Shown: positions 46,403 through 55,377 of the stretch, piece by piece
Numbering within the stretch: position 1 is the first letter of the stretch
Layout of the letters: the number at the start of each line of letters is the position of its first letter
Source: Yoonia rosea
Lineage (GTDB): Bacteria; Pseudomonadota; Alphaproteobacteria; Rhodobacterales; Rhodobacteraceae
Direction of reading: 5' to 3'
Length of the DNA: 64,000 nt
Assembly: GCF_900156505.1 (NCBI RefSeq)
Contig: NZ_FTPR01000002.1
Location: forward strand, 372,001 to 436,000
The notes under the pieces: model-generated
What the model was told of the DNA's origin: nothing
What the model saw: the letters and a program-made list of their open reading frames with translations, nothing else
Databases searched by the model: none
Position numbers and translations under genes: made by a program

Positions 46403-46434
46403 AGAGGGTTCGGCATCTGTCGGACCCTCTTTTT
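46403..46434 (+). terminator. Second terminator, about 200 bases past the DUF2853 gene
   Basis: AGAGGGTTCG (46403-46412) pairs with CGGACCCTCT (46421-46430, one G-T pair), followed by five T. The 46251-46402 stretch before it has no reading frame of note. This is a good intrinsic terminator with no gene directly in front, so an sRNA or a long 3' UTR is implied. Confidence 0.7.
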
Positions 46435-46443
46435 GTGTGATCC

Positions 46444-46863
46444 CTAAGCCTGTGTTTCACCTAAAGCGCAGATGATTTGCCATTCATCTTCACTCACGGG
46501 TTGGACAGACAGGCGCGAGTTATTCACGAGCACCATGTCTTTCAGGCGCGGGTCCGCCTTGATCGTTTCGAGCGTCACAGGTTTTTTGAACGGGCGCAGG
46601 GCTTTCACATCAACGCAGTCCCAGCGTGGGTCCTCCGTGGTCGTATCGGGATGCGCCTCTGCGCAGACTTCGACAATCCCCACAATCTCGAGCCCGGTGC
46701 GCGAGTGGTAGAAAAACCCTTTCTCGCCCAGTTTCATGGCGCGCATGTTGTTGCGCGCCTGATAGTTGCGCACACCGTCCCATTGCTCGCCGGTATCGCC
46801 TTTGGCCACCTGCGCATCCCAGCCCCAGACATCGGGTTCGGATTTGAAGAGCCAATACGCCAT
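46444..46863 (-). CDS. EVE-domain protein
   Basis: 139 residues from ATG 46863 overlapping the YciI stop. MAYWLFKSEPDVWGWD, WDGVRNYQARNNM, and GEKGFFYHS are the classic EVE pattern (thymocyte nuclear protein 1 type), a PUA-like fold that binds modified bases in nucleic acids. Single-domain EVE proteins of this sort are widespread housekeeping genes; fused forms occur in restriction systems, but nothing here suggests defence. Last gene of the tsaD-gpsA-YciI-EVE set. Confidence 0.92.
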   Translation of the reverse strand: MAYWLFKSEPDVWGWDAQVAKGDTGEQWDGVRNYQARNNMRAMKLGEKGFFYHSRTGLEIVGIVEVCAEAHPDTTTEDPRWDCVDVKALRPFKKPVTLETIKADPRLKDMVLVNNSRLSVQPVSEDEWQIICALGETQA

Positions 46864-47135
46864 CAGCCGATCACCTTTTTCCACGCGCGCAATGTGACCG
46901 CTTCGAACAGTCCCGCTTTGGCGTAGGGGTCGTTGTCCGCCCAGGCCTGCGCCGCCGCCAGATCTTCAACATCCAGCACGATCAGCGACCCGCACATTTG
47001 TCCGTCGTCATCCAACACAGGACCGGCCATTTCAACAACGCCGGTTTCGGCGATATAGGCCAAATGGGCCTCGCGGTTGTCCATGCGGGTTTGCAGGGCA
47101 CCGGGTTTGTCTTTTGTCATCAGGGCAAAGCGCAT
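46863..47135 (-). CDS. YciI-like protein
   Basis: 90 residues, a full YciI/YCII domain: RFALMTKDKPGALQTRMDNR with the conserved Arg and later His (REAHLAYI), GPVLDDDGQMCGSLIVLDVE and DPYAKAGLFEAVTLRAW. Small dimeric alpha+beta-barrel proteins of this group have unknown or varied function. The ATG directly follows the gpsA stop (TAAATG), and its stop overlaps the EVE start. Confidence 0.88.
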   Translation of the reverse strand: MRFALMTKDKPGALQTRMDNREAHLAYIAETGVVEMAGPVLDDDGQMCGSLIVLDVEDLAAAQAWADNDPYAKAGLFEAVTLRAWKKVIG

Positions 47136-48098
47136 TTATTCTTCCTTTAACGGGCGTGAGAGAAGTGTGTTCAGGGCGGTCGCGACGTCTGTTTTGCCTT
47201 CGGTCAAATCGGCCACAACAGCGCAGATCGGCATATCAATTCCAAGCTCTTGTGCCAATTGCCGCACCGCGCGGGCCGTGGCGACACCTTCGACAGTCGT
47301 GGTCAGGTCAAAATCGGTACCGGACCCTAGCGCCAGCCCGTAACGGTAGTTCCGCGACTGGTCCGAGGTGCAGGTCAGCACCAGATCACCGAAACCGGAT
47401 AACCCTGCCAACGTGTCTGGCTGCGCGCCCAAGGCCAGCGCAAGGCGCTGCATTTCGGGGAACCCGCGGGTGATGAGCGCCGCGCGTGCGCTTTCGCCCA
47501 GCTTTGCGCCGATCGCCACGCCCGAGGCAATCGCCATGACGTTCTTCAAGGCACCACCCAATTCCGCGCCAATAGTGTCTGTTGTGCGGTAAAGGCGGAT
47601 ACTCGTGGTCGAGAGGGCTGTCTGTAGCATGGCCCCCAATGCGTCGTCAGCACAGGCCAAAGTCAGCGCCGTGGGCAGGCCGCGCGCGATATCTGCGGCA
47701 AAGCTGGGACCGGTTAACATGGCCGCCTGCGCATGCGGTACCAGATCGCGGATCGTGCTGGCGGGGCCGGTCATGCGTTGCAGGTCGATGCCCTTGCAGC
47801 ATGCGACAAGGGTCTTGCCCGTAAGTGCCTCAACATTGGCCGTCAGAAATGCGGGCAGCGTTTGCGCGGGGATTGCGATCAGGATTGTGTCGCAGGCAAA
47901 AAGCGGCTCTAACGCGGCGGAAAAGGTCATATTTTGGGGGAGGGTGACCCCAGGGAGCTTCGGGTTCTCGCGTGTTTCCTGCATCTGCGTCACGCGCTCA
48001 GCATCACGTGCCCAAAGATGGATTGTGTTTCCATCCAAGGCCAATGCGACGCCCAAAGCGGTCCCGAACGCGCCAGCGCCTGCAATCCCGATTTTCAT
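47136..48098 (-). CDS. gpsA: Glycerol-3-phosphate dehydrogenase [NAD(P)+]
   Basis: 320 residues. N-terminal [18 protein letters not shown] is the NAD(P) site; the catalytic region [19 protein letters not shown] with the conserved Lys and [18 protein letters not shown] complete the GpsA pattern. It makes sn-glycerol-3-phosphate for phospholipids. It overlaps the tsaD stop by four bases, an order common in Rhodobacteraceae. Confidence 0.97.
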   Translation of the reverse strand: MKIGIAGAGAFGTALGVALALDGNTIHLWARDAERVTQMQETRENPKLPGVTLPQNMTFSAALEPLFACDTILIAIPAQTLPAFLTANVEALTGKTLVACCKGIDLQRMTGPASTIRDLVPHAQAAMLTGPSFAADIARGLPTALTLACADDALGAMLQTALSTTSIRLYRTTDTIGAELGGALKNVMAIASGVAIGAKLGESARAALITRGFPEMQRLALALGAQPDTLAGLSGFGDLVLTCTSDQSRNYRYGLALGSGTDFDLTTTVEGVATARAVRQLAQELGIDMPICAVVADLTEGKTDVATALNTLLSRPLKEE

Positions 48099-49177
48099 GC
48101 CTTCGCCCCCTTCTTGCCCGAGCCTAGCATCGGGGCCGCACGTTTATCCAACGGCCAACGGGGCCGTGCCGAAAGCGTCAGGTCGTCTTGTTCGCCGGCC
48201 TGCATACGTTCCAGCCCCGCATAGGCGATCATTGCTGCATTATCGGTGCATAGCCGGAGTGGTGGTGCGACAAAATCAGTCTCTAACTCTACGCAAAGCG
48301 CCATCAAACCCTCTCGCACAGCAGTGTTTGCTGCGACACCACCGGCAATCGCAAAAGCGGGTTTTTCAGGGTTCAGTGCCAGATAGGCGTCAAGCGCGCG
48401 ACGGGACTTTTCAATCAGCACGTCGGTGATTGCCGCCTGAAAGCTCGCGCTCAGATCGGCCTGATCCTGCGATGTCAGCCCGCCTTTTTCAGCGACAACA
48501 CTGTCACGTGCGCGCAGGATTGCTGTCTTCAGGCCAGAGAACGACATATCGCATCCGGGCTGGTTCAACAGCGGGCGGGGCAGCGGAAAGCGCTGCGCAT
48601 CACCGGTCTTTGCGGCCTTCTCCACTGATGGCCCACCGGGTTGCGGCAATCCCAGCAGCCGCGCCGTCTTGTCAAAAGCTTCGCCGGGAGCGTCGTCAAT
48701 GGTGCCGCCGATCCGCTGAAAGCTGTCGTGGCCTGCGGCGATCAGGAATTGACAGTGCCCGCCCGAGACAAGCAACATCAGATAAGGATAGGTCAGCTGA
48801 TCTGTCAGGCGCGGGGTCAGGGCGTGACCTGCCAGATGGTTCACGCCAATCAAAGGCAAACCTGTCGCGGCGGACAATCCCTTGGCGCACATCACACCGG
48901 ACAGCACCCCGCCAATCAGGCCGGGACCGGCCGTGACGGCAATGGCGTCGAGATCTGCGAATGTAACACCCGCCACTGCCAGAGCTTCTTCAATACAGTG
49001 ATCCAGCTTTTCCGCATGTGCCCTTGCGGCAATTTCCGGCACCACGCCGCCAAATTCCGCATGCAGCGCCGTTTGCCCGTAAACGACCGAGGCCAGCACA
49101 TCGCAATCCCGCACGACCGCCGCCGCCGTATCATCGCAGCTGCTTTCAATGCCAAGGATCGTCAAAGAGCGTGTCAT
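48095..49177 (-). CDS. tsaD: tRNA N6-adenosine threonylcarbamoyltransferase TsaD
   Basis: 360 residues from ATG 49177 ([19 protein letters not shown]). The frame stays open to 49627, but that part is antisense to hemD. The metal-binding [20 protein letters not shown], and the ASKHA fold blocks [15 protein letters not shown] and [13 protein letters not shown] are present. With TsaB, C and E it makes t6A37 on ANN-reading tRNAs, among them tRNA-Thr, one of which is encoded in this window. The start is divergent from hemD by 67 bases. Confidence 0.97.
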   Translation of the reverse strand: MTRSLTILGIESSCDDTAAAVVRDCDVLASVVYGQTALHAEFGGVVPEIAARAHAEKLDHCIEEALAVAGVTFADLDAIAVTAGPGLIGGVLSGVMCAKGLSAATGLPLIGVNHLAGHALTPRLTDQLTYPYLMLLVSGGHCQFLIAAGHDSFQRIGGTIDDAPGEAFDKTARLLGLPQPGGPSVEKAAKTGDAQRFPLPRPLLNQPGCDMSFSGLKTAILRARDSVVAEKGGLTSQDQADLSASFQAAITDVLIEKSRRALDAYLALNPEKPAFAIAGGVAANTAVREGLMALCVELETDFVAPPLRLCTDNAAMIAYAGLERMQAGEQDDLTLSARPRWPLDKRAAPMLGSGKKGAKA

Positions 49178-49244
49178 AGCGCTTCCGGTTGCGTGTTGCC
49201 CTGTCGCAGGTAACACTGCCGGAACGCGCAAACAATGGTGCAGC

Positions 49245-49955
49245 ATGACCGCAACAATGATCCTGACCCGCCCAGAGGTCCAGAGCGACAGCTTTGCGGC
49301 TGAGGTTCTCGCGCGCTGGTCGGGCCCGCTAGAGGTGGTGATTTCACCTTTGCTGCGGATCGTCCCGCTGACCCCAGGGATCGATTCCTTTGACGCGGTG
49401 ATCTTTACGTCGGCCCATGGGGTCGAAGCTGCCGAACGGCTGAATATTCGAAAAGGAATCCCTGCGTGGTGCGTGGGCGAAAAGACCGGTGCCTTGGCAC
49501 AAGAGGCCGGTTTTGTGCCGCATATCGGGCCAGGTGATGCGGATGGGTTGATTGCCAGCATTATTGCGGCACGGCCGAATGGCCGCCTTGTGCATCTGCG
49601 TGGCAAACATACGCGGGGAGCGGTCAAGGATCAGTTGCGCGCGGCAGGGTTGGATTGCGCGGATGTCATTGTCTACGATCAGCAATCCCAGATGCTGAAT
49701 AATGATGCAAAACGCGCGCTTGATGCGCAGGAACCGGTCATTTTCCCCCTGTTTTCCCCGCGCACAGCCACCATATTGCGCGAGCAGGGGCCTTTTTTCG
49801 CGCCTGTGCATGTGATTGCGCTAAGTCAAGCCGTGGCCGAGGCTTTCGGTTACGGATCAACGCGGCAGATAACGGTGGCAAAGCACCCCGATATGCCCGC
49901 GATGCTGGATGCAACGCTGGATGCGCTGGATGCGCACTCTGGTCAGAGGGCATAG
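49245..49955 (+). CDS. hemD: Uroporphyrinogen-III synthase
   Basis: 236 residues from ATG 49245 (an ATG at 49257 is also possible; neither has a strong RBS). Blocks [47 protein letters not shown], and [15 protein letters not shown] match HemD, a family with low sequence identity. It closes hydroxymethylbilane into uroporphyrinogen III. The next genes, Mic60 and hemY, are its regular neighbours in Alphaproteobacteria, which strengthens the call. Confidence 0.9.
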   Translation: MTATMILTRPEVQSDSFAAEVLARWSGPLEVVISPLLRIVPLTPGIDSFDAVIFTSAHGVEAAERLNIRKGIPAWCVGEKTGALAQEAGFVPHIGPGDADGLIASIIAARPNGRLVHLRGKHTRGAVKDQLRAAGLDCADVIVYDQQSQMLNNDAKRALDAQEPVIFPLFSPRTATILREQGPFFAPVHVIALSQAVAEAFGYGSTRQITVAKHPDMPAMLDATLDALDAHSGQRA

Positions 49956-50045
49956 ACAGGCGCTTTGCTTGAGGGTCCTGCGGATGCAAGATAGTCTAAA
50001 GCCTATCTGTCTATATGACGGGTGAGGCTCTGAAGGGATGAAAAC

Positions 50046-51227
50046 GTGGCAAAACAGCCAACTAAGGGTCGAAAGACACCAGCAGAACCAAATAATGCGG
50101 CAACTTCCGGTGAGGGAGCGACCGAATCGTCTGTGGCCCTTCAGCCCATGGTTGATGCGATTCCGCCTGAAGTGCATGCCAAAGTTGCGACATCCGTGCC
50201 GTCTGTGAAGCCTTCTGAAGCTGCGAAATCGGCTGACACCCCCGCACCTGCGGACAAGTCCAAAGCGCCGGAAACGCCAAAAACGGCCGCGCCTGCGCAA
50301 CCAAAATCACAAAGTGGCGGATTTTTCCCGCTTGCGTTGGGCGGGCTTCTTGCCGGTGTGATCGGGTTTGCCGTTGCATCGCTCACGACGCCTGCTGCGG
50401 ACACAACCCTTATTGACCAGATCAGCGCGCAAGCGACACAGATCACTCAGCTGGAACAGCGTATTGATGCTGCGGCGCAGGTCGATCTTAGCGGTATTGA
50501 GGCCGCGCAAGCGGATCTGGCGGTTCAGCTCTCCGACATGCAGGCCCGGATTGATGAGCTTGCGGCGCGTCCTGCAACGACTGTGATTTCCGACGCCACT
50601 GGCGAAGACGTTTCTGCTGAACTGGATGCGCTGCGTGCGCAGATCGCGGAAATGACGAATGCGGCGCAGACCGAGTTGGAAGAAGCGCGCGCTGCAGCCG
50701 CTTCGATCGAGGAAAATGCCGCGGCAGCCGCACGCAATGCTGCTGCGCGCGCTGCACTCTCGCGGGTTCAGACCGCATTGGAAAGCGGCGCACCCATTGG
50801 TGCCGCCCTTGGTGATCTTGAAGCCGCGACCGCACAGAGTGCACCAACAGAATTGCTGGCGGTTCAGGACGGTGTACCGACCCTTGCCAGCCTGCAAGAC
50901 CAGTTCCCCGATGTTGCCCGCGCTGCATTGGCCACAGCCCGCGCGGAAGGTGTATCAGGTGAGGAAACAACAGGCTTTGGCGCGTTTTTGCGGAACCAGT
51001 TGGACGTGCGTTCCACCACGCCGCGCGAAGGCAACACTGCCGATGCGATCCTGTCCCGCGCCGAAGCCGCTGTCCGTTCTGGCCGCTTGTCTGATGCCTT
51101 AGCCGAAATCAGCGCTCTGCCCGAGGTTGCCCGCGCCGAAATGTCCGACTGGCTGGCGCAGGCCGAACAACGTGCGGATGCGATTGCCGCTGTCGATATT
51201 CTTTCCACATCCCTTTCAGATAACTAA
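50046..51227 (+). CDS. Alphaproteobacterial Mic60/mitofilin homologue
   Basis: 393 residues, starting at GTG 50046 behind AAGGGA. A Pro/Ala/Lys-rich cytoplasmic part (1-90) leads to one membrane segment (93-112, FFPLALGGLLAGVIGFAVAS). A long coiled-coil (about 120-240) and a conserved C-terminal mitofilin-like region (about 290-385, VARAALATARAEGV, LSRAEAAVRSGRLSDALAEI) follow. Mic60 shapes mitochondrial crista junctions; the bacterial protein shapes intracytoplasmic membranes and sits between hemD and hemY in many alphaproteobacteria (known). All of this is seen here. Confidence 0.9.
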   Translation: MAKQPTKGRKTPAEPNNAATSGEGATESSVALQPMVDAIPPEVHAKVATSVPSVKPSEAAKSADTPAPADKSKAPETPKTAAPAQPKSQSGGFFPLALGGLLAGVIGFAVASLTTPAADTTLIDQISAQATQITQLEQRIDAAAQVDLSGIEAAQADLAVQLSDMQARIDELAARPATTVISDATGEDVSAELDALRAQIAEMTNAAQTELEEARAAAASIEENAAAAARNAAARAALSRVQTALESGAPIGAALGDLEAATAQSAPTELLAVQDGVPTLASLQDQFPDVARAALATARAEGVSGEETTGFGAFLRNQLDVRSTTPREGNTADAILSRAEAAVRSGRLSDALAEISALPEVARAEMSDWLAQAEQRADAIAAVDILSTSLSDN

Positions 51228-51238
51228 AGGCGAACCCT

Positions 51239-52687
51239 ATGCTTTGGTCACTTACAAAAATTATAGCGTTTGTCCTCCTTGTCACGGCGCTGACCTATGG
51301 TGGCACGCAGTTGATGGAAGTGGACGGTGGCACGACAGTCGATGTTGCCGGTCAGGAATTCACGCTTAGCCCGCTCGAGATGGTTTTTGCTTTGGTTGCG
51401 CTGGTCGTTGCAGTCTGGCTGGGGTTGAAGCTGATGGCGCTTTTGGTGGCCACATTTAAGTTCCTGAACGGTGATGAAACCGCGATTTCACGTTACTTTG
51501 ACCGCAACCGTGAGCGGAAGGGATATGAAGCGCTGAGCGAGGGCATGATGGCGCTTGCCTCGGGTGAGGGGCATCTGGCCATGACCAAGGCCGCGCGGGC
51601 AGATAAATACCTCAAGCAACCGCAGTTGACCAACCTTCTGACAGCACAGGCCGCCGAGATGACGGGTGACCGGAAGACCGCAGAAGAAACATACAAAAAG
51701 CTGCTTGCAGATGACAAAACCCGCTTTGTCGGGGTGCGCGGCATCATGAAACAAAAGCTGGCCGAGGGTGACACCGATACCGCGATGGCGCTTGCGCAAA
51801 AGGCCTTTGCGCTGAAGCCCAAGCATGAAGAAACGCAGGACGTATTGCTACGCCTGCAGGCCGAAAAATCGGATTGGGAAGGCGCACGCAAAACGCTGGG
51901 TGCCAAGTTGAAATCCGGTAGCCTGCCCCGCGATGTGCACAAGCGCCGCGATGCGGTGCTGGCGCTGTCGCAGGCGCGTGACATTCTGGATGAAGGTAAA
52001 ACCATTGAAGCGCGCGAAGCCGCAATCGAGGCAAACCGTCTTTCACCCGATCTGATCCCTGCTGCGATTATGGCAGCACGCGGATACATCGGTGAAGGCA
52101 ATGCGCGCTATGCGACACGGGTGTTGACCAAAGCATGGAACGCGCAGCCGCATCCTGATATCGCTGCCGCCTTCGCCGAGATCGTCCCTGACGAGACACC
52201 TGACGCGCGGATCAAACGGTTTACCACTTTGACAAAGGCGACCGCCGACAACCCCGAAACCAAGATGCTGATGGCCGAGCTGCAAATCTCGGCCGAGGAT
52301 TTCCCGGCGGCCAAACGTGCGCTTGGTGATCTGGTTGAAAAGCAACCAACCGCGCGTGTTCTGACGCTCATGGCCGCAATCGAGCGTGGCGAAGGTGCCG
52401 ACGATTCTGTGGTGCGCGGCTGGCTGACCAAAGCGTTGACAGCCCCGCGCGGCCCGCAGTGGATTTGCGACAAATGCCAGCATATTCATGCGACATGGGC
52501 CCCAACCTGCGGCAACTGCGGTGCATTTGACACGCTCGCGTGGAAAACACCGCCCATCAGCGAGGTCGCAATGCCTGCTGGCACCGAGATGTTGCCTCTG
52601 ATCGTGGGGCGCGCCGCTGATGCGGCGCTGCCATCCACGCAGGTTGTCGAAGAAGCTGAGATCGTCGCGGGTGAGCCGCCAAAATAG
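51239..52687 (+). CDS. hemY: HemY-like TPR membrane protein with C-terminal zinc ribbon
   Basis: 482 residues. Two N-terminal membrane segments (about 4-22 and 44-68) with GGTTVDVAGQEFTLSPLEMV between them form the HemY N-terminal domain; TPR-like helices run to about 400. Near the C-terminus C410, C413, C424 and C427 (CDKCQ and CGNCGAFDTLAW) form a rubredoxin/zinc ribbon like that of LapB. Despite its name, HemY is not an enzyme of known activity; it accompanies late heme genes and may act as a membrane scaffold. It follows the Mic60 gene by 11 bases. Confidence 0.88.
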   Translation: MLWSLTKIIAFVLLVTALTYGGTQLMEVDGGTTVDVAGQEFTLSPLEMVFALVALVVAVWLGLKLMALLVATFKFLNGDETAISRYFDRNRERKGYEALSEGMMALASGEGHLAMTKAARADKYLKQPQLTNLLTAQAAEMTGDRKTAEETYKKLLADDKTRFVGVRGIMKQKLAEGDTDTAMALAQKAFALKPKHEETQDVLLRLQAEKSDWEGARKTLGAKLKSGSLPRDVHKRRDAVLALSQARDILDEGKTIEAREAAIEANRLSPDLIPAAIMAARGYIGEGNARYATRVLTKAWNAQPHPDIAAAFAEIVPDETPDARIKRFTTLTKATADNPETKMLMAELQISAEDFPAAKRALGDLVEKQPTARVLTLMAAIERGEGADDSVVRGWLTKALTAPRGPQWICDKCQHIHATWAPTCGNCGAFDTLAWKTPPISEVAMPAGTEMLPLIVGRAADAALPSTQVVEEAEIVAGEPPK

Positions 52688-52824
52688 CGCTTGTTATGCC
52701 AGTTGCTCCGGTAGCTCAGGCGGGGTGGGCCCTGTAGGCAATGCGTAATTCGCGGCTTGTGACGGGAATGGCTTGCAAAATCGATTTGTCCACGGCAAAT
52801 GGAAAAAGCTGGTAGCGCCTATTC

Positions 52825-52900
52825 GCCTCAATAGCTCAGCTGGTAGAGCAGGTCCTTCGTAAGGACAAGGTCGGGGGTTCGAGTCCCTCTTGAGGCACCA
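52825..52900 (+). tRNA. tRNA-Thr (anticodon CGU)
   Basis: 76 bases including an encoded CCA. Acceptor GCCTCAA pairs with TTGAGGC. D-arm AGCTCAGCTGGTAGAGC, anticodon stem GGTCC/GGACA with loop TTCGTAA (CGT at its centre), and T-arm GGGGGTTCGAGTCCCTC are all normal. The tRNA is intact and no integrase lies nearby. Confidence 0.95.
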
Positions 52901-53016
52901 CAACCACCAGAGCCCCGTCAGTTGTGCGCCGAATGTCGTGTTTGCGTGAGTTGGCTAATCAGCAACGCAGGCAAGGATCGTTCCTTTTTCATGCCGACCG
53001 CCACTGCGCGGATAGT

Positions 53017-53307
53017 TTAGGCCGGGTTCGCAAACGAACCTTCCCAATGTTCGCCCATCGCGACGATGCAAGATGTGCCATTGGCGTAACTCTGCACGAC
53101 TACCCAATCGCCATTGCGTGCGGTTACCCAGACTTCCAGCATCGTTTCCGGGTCGCGCAGGCCCATGCCTTTGCGCTCGGCCCCGATAACCTGTTTCAGG
53201 GTCTCGGTCATCCGCGCGGTGTCATCACAGCTGACATCCGACATCTGCGCTTGGGCAAAAGCCGGAAGCGTGACGTAGACGCAGAGAAGAAAGGTACGAA
53301 AGTTCAT
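53017..53307 (-). CDS. Small secreted protein of unknown function
   Basis: 96 residues from ATG 53307. A signal peptide (MNFRTFLLCVYVTLPAFAQA, cleavage after AQA) is followed by a 75-residue mature part with two Cys (VSCDDTARMTETL, GTSCIVAMGEHWEG) likely joined by a disulphide. The pattern resembles small roseobacter periplasmic proteins without known role. The frame is open further upstream to 53448 but that part runs into the Pho-box region. RBS is weak. Confidence 0.65.
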   Translation of the reverse strand: MNFRTFLLCVYVTLPAFAQAQMSDVSCDDTARMTETLKQVIGAERKGMGLRDPETMLEVWVTARNGDWVVVQSYANGTSCIVAMGEHWEGSFANPA

Positions 53308-53448
53308 AATCCGAAAACCAATTGCTCTGGGTTTGAATGTAACAGCTATATGACAGCCTGTGGATAAAAATATTCTGAATGCTTTTCCTTGTGGCGTCTG
53401 GCCAACGGAACAAAGCCATTGGCGCGGTGTCATAGAACTGTTGCGCAA

Positions 53449-53488
53449 TTGTCAGCTAACTGAATCATAACTTTCACAGAGCTGTCGC
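53449..53488 (+). promoter_or_regulatory. Tandem Pho-box-like repeats upstream of phnC
   Basis: Four 7-base half-sites stand at exact 11-base steps: TTGTCAG (53449), CTGAATC (53460), CTTTCAC (53471), CTGTCGC (53482). The PhoB consensus is CTGTCAT repeated with a 4-base spacer (known). They lie 38-77 bases before phnC, so the phn uptake operon is probably PhoB-controlled. Confidence 0.65.
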
Positions 53489-53525
53489 TTTAGTCCCGTA
53501 TCCGCCTCTCAAACATGGGGGCGAT

Positions 53526-54341
53526 ATGCTGCAAATCGATACGCTAACCAAGCGCTTCGGAGACAAAACGGCTGTGGATGCGGCCAATATCTCCGTCAAC
53601 AAACCTGCAATGATCGGGATCATTGGCCGGTCCGGCGCGGGTAAATCCACGCTGCTGCGGATGGTCAATCGCCTGAGCGATGCGACGTCCGGCACGATCA
53701 CATTTGAGGGCGAGGATATTACCGCCCTTCGCGGCGCTGCCAAGCGAGACTGGCAATCGCGTTGCGCGATGATCTTTCAGCAGTTCAACCTCGTACCGCG
53801 CATGGATGTGGTCTCGAACGTTCTGCACGGGACACTGAACAAACGCTCGACCTTCGCGACGATGTTCAACCTCTATCCGCAGGCCGATATCCACAGAGCG
53901 ATTGAAATACTTGATCGTCTGGGCATTGCAGAACAGGCGCCGAAACGTGCTGAGGCATTGTCGGGCGGGCAACAGCAGCGCGTCGCGATTGCCCGTGCCC
54001 TGATGCAAGACCCAAAGATCATTCTGGCAGATGAACCGATTGCGTCCCTTGATCCCATGAACGCGCAGGTGGTGATGCAATCACTGCGTACCATTCATGA
54101 GGAAGACGGTCGTATGGTGATCGCCAACCTCCATACGCTTGATACCGCGCGTCGTTACTGTAACCGCGTGATCGGCATGCGCGACGGCCGGATCGTTTTT
54201 GACGGCTCGCCTGCGCAACTGACCACGGGCGTCGCGCGCGACATCTACGGGGCGGGTGCGGATTTTTCCGAGGCTGCCACTTCTACTGAAATCGAAACAC
54301 TGGACAGGCCAGAAGTCCGCGAAGCAGAGGCCTACGCCTGA
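53526..54341 (+). CDS. phnC: Phosphonate ABC transporter ATP-binding protein
   Basis: 271 residues. Walker [12 protein letters not shown] (34-44), [21 protein letters not shown], signature [19 protein letters not shown] and Walker [14 protein letters not shown] fit PhnC. It powers uptake of phosphonates with PhnD and two PhnE. GGGGGCG lies before ATG 53526. The C-terminal 30 residues extend beyond the usual end, a common variation. Confidence 0.95.
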   Translation: MLQIDTLTKRFGDKTAVDAANISVNKPAMIGIIGRSGAGKSTLLRMVNRLSDATSGTITFEGEDITALRGAAKRDWQSRCAMIFQQFNLVPRMDVVSNVLHGTLNKRSTFATMFNLYPQADIHRAIEILDRLGIAEQAPKRAEALSGGQQQRVAIARALMQDPKIILADEPIASLDPMNAQVVMQSLRTIHEEDGRMVIANLHTLDTARRYCNRVIGMRDGRIVFDGSPAQLTTGVARDIYGAGADFSEAATSTEIETLDRPEVREAEAYA

Positions 54342-54400
54342 GCCAGTTCACCCCGCGTGATCGGCGCGGGCCACCTTCATCAAACCCAACGGAGAAAACG

Positions 54401-55312
54401 ATGAAAAAGACCCTCGCAATGGCGCTTGTCGCCACCACAGCGCTCAGCGATGGCGCATTCGCTCAGGAAATCAACGAATTCCGCATCGGTATTCTTGGCG
54501 GTGAAAACGCACAGGACCGCATGAACAGCTATCAGTGTCTGGCTGATTACACGACCGAAGCGCTCGGCGTGGAAACGAAGCTGTTTGCCCCTGCCGACTA
54601 TAACGGCGTGATCCAGGGCCTGCTGGGCGGCACTATCGACATGGCATGGTTGGGCGCATCTGCCTATGCTGCGACATACCTGCAAGACCCGAGTGTGGTT
54701 GAGCCTGTGCTGATCAAAGTGAACGTCGACGGCTCTGTCGGCTATCACTCCATCGGTTTTGCCCGTGTCGATAGCGGTGTGACATCGCTTGACGATATGG
54801 AAGGCAAGGTCTTTGGTTTTGGTGACCCGAACTCGACATCCGGTTACCTGATCCCGTCCATCGAGATCCCACAGTACAAAGACGGCATCACAATGGAATC
54901 CGGCGCGTATTTCGGTGAAGTACGTTTCACCGGCGGTCACGAGCAGACGATCGTTGCTGTGAGCAATGGTGATATCGACGCTGGCGTGACGTGGGCCGAC
55001 GGTCAGGGCAACTGGGAAGACGGCTATAACTCCGGCGCGCTGCGCAAAGCGGTTGATGCGGGTCTTGTTGATATGAACGACATGGTCCAGATCTGGAAAT
55101 CGAACGTCATCCCCGAAGGCCCTGTGGTTCTGCGCACAGCACTTCCAGACGATGTAAAGGCGACAATGACGGCACTGGTCGATGGCCTGCACGAGCGTGA
55201 CGCTGACTGCGCCTACGGTGTTGCGGCTGGTGACACACTTGGCTTCCAGCCGGTGACCCACGAGATGTACGAAAGCATCGTAGCTGCCCGTCAGGCCGTG
55301 ATCGGCAACTAA
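54401..55312 (+). CDS. phnD: Phosphonate-binding periplasmic protein
   Basis: 303 residues with signal peptide MKKTLAMALVATTALSDG, cut after AFAQ. The mature chain has FRIGILGGENAQDRMNSYQC, MAWLGASAYAATYLQ, FGFGDPNSTSGYLIPS and FTGGHEQTIVAVSNGDIDAG, the PhnD ligand pocket pattern. It is the receptor for the PhnC-PhnE importer. GGAGAAAACG gives a strong RBS. A hairpin with a T-run follows, which probably makes phnD message more abundant than that of the permeases. Confidence 0.96.
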   Translation: MKKTLAMALVATTALSDGAFAQEINEFRIGILGGENAQDRMNSYQCLADYTTEALGVETKLFAPADYNGVIQGLLGGTIDMAWLGASAYAATYLQDPSVVEPVLIKVNVDGSVGYHSIGFARVDSGVTSLDDMEGKVFGFGDPNSTSGYLIPSIEIPQYKDGITMESGAYFGEVRFTGGHEQTIVAVSNGDIDAGVTWADGQGNWEDGYNSGALRKAVDAGLVDMNDMVQIWKSNVIPEGPVVLRTALPDDVKATMTALVDGLHERDADCAYGVAAGDTLGFQPVTHEMYESIVAARQAVIGN

Positions 55313-55330
55313 GCTATTTTCATGATGTGT

Positions 55331-55360
55331 CCGGTAGCCCTCAGGGGCTGCCGGGTTTTC
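55331..55360 (+). terminator. Attenuating hairpin between phnD and phnE
   Basis: CCGGTAGCCC (55331-55340) pairs with GGGCTGCCGG (55345-55354, one G-T pair) and is followed by GTTTTCTTTG. A partial terminator inside the operon, typical after a binding-protein gene. Confidence 0.7.
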
Positions 55361-55377
55361 TTTGTGCGGGGATTGGA

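Noticed and set aside
46444..46863. EVE-domain gene as part of a defence system
   Set aside because: It is the single-domain form in an operon with tsaD, gpsA and YciI; there is no restriction or nuclease partner.
52706..52740. tRNA-like 5' half (GCTCCGGTAGCTCAGGCGGGG) upstream of tRNA-Thr
   Set aside because: A D-arm can be drawn, but no anticodon stem or matching acceptor 3' strand follows, so it is chance or a very old remnant.
52694..52903. Minus-strand frame with RDSNPRP covering the tRNA-Thr
   Set aside because: This peptide is the usual false translation of a tRNA T-arm; the tRNA explains it.
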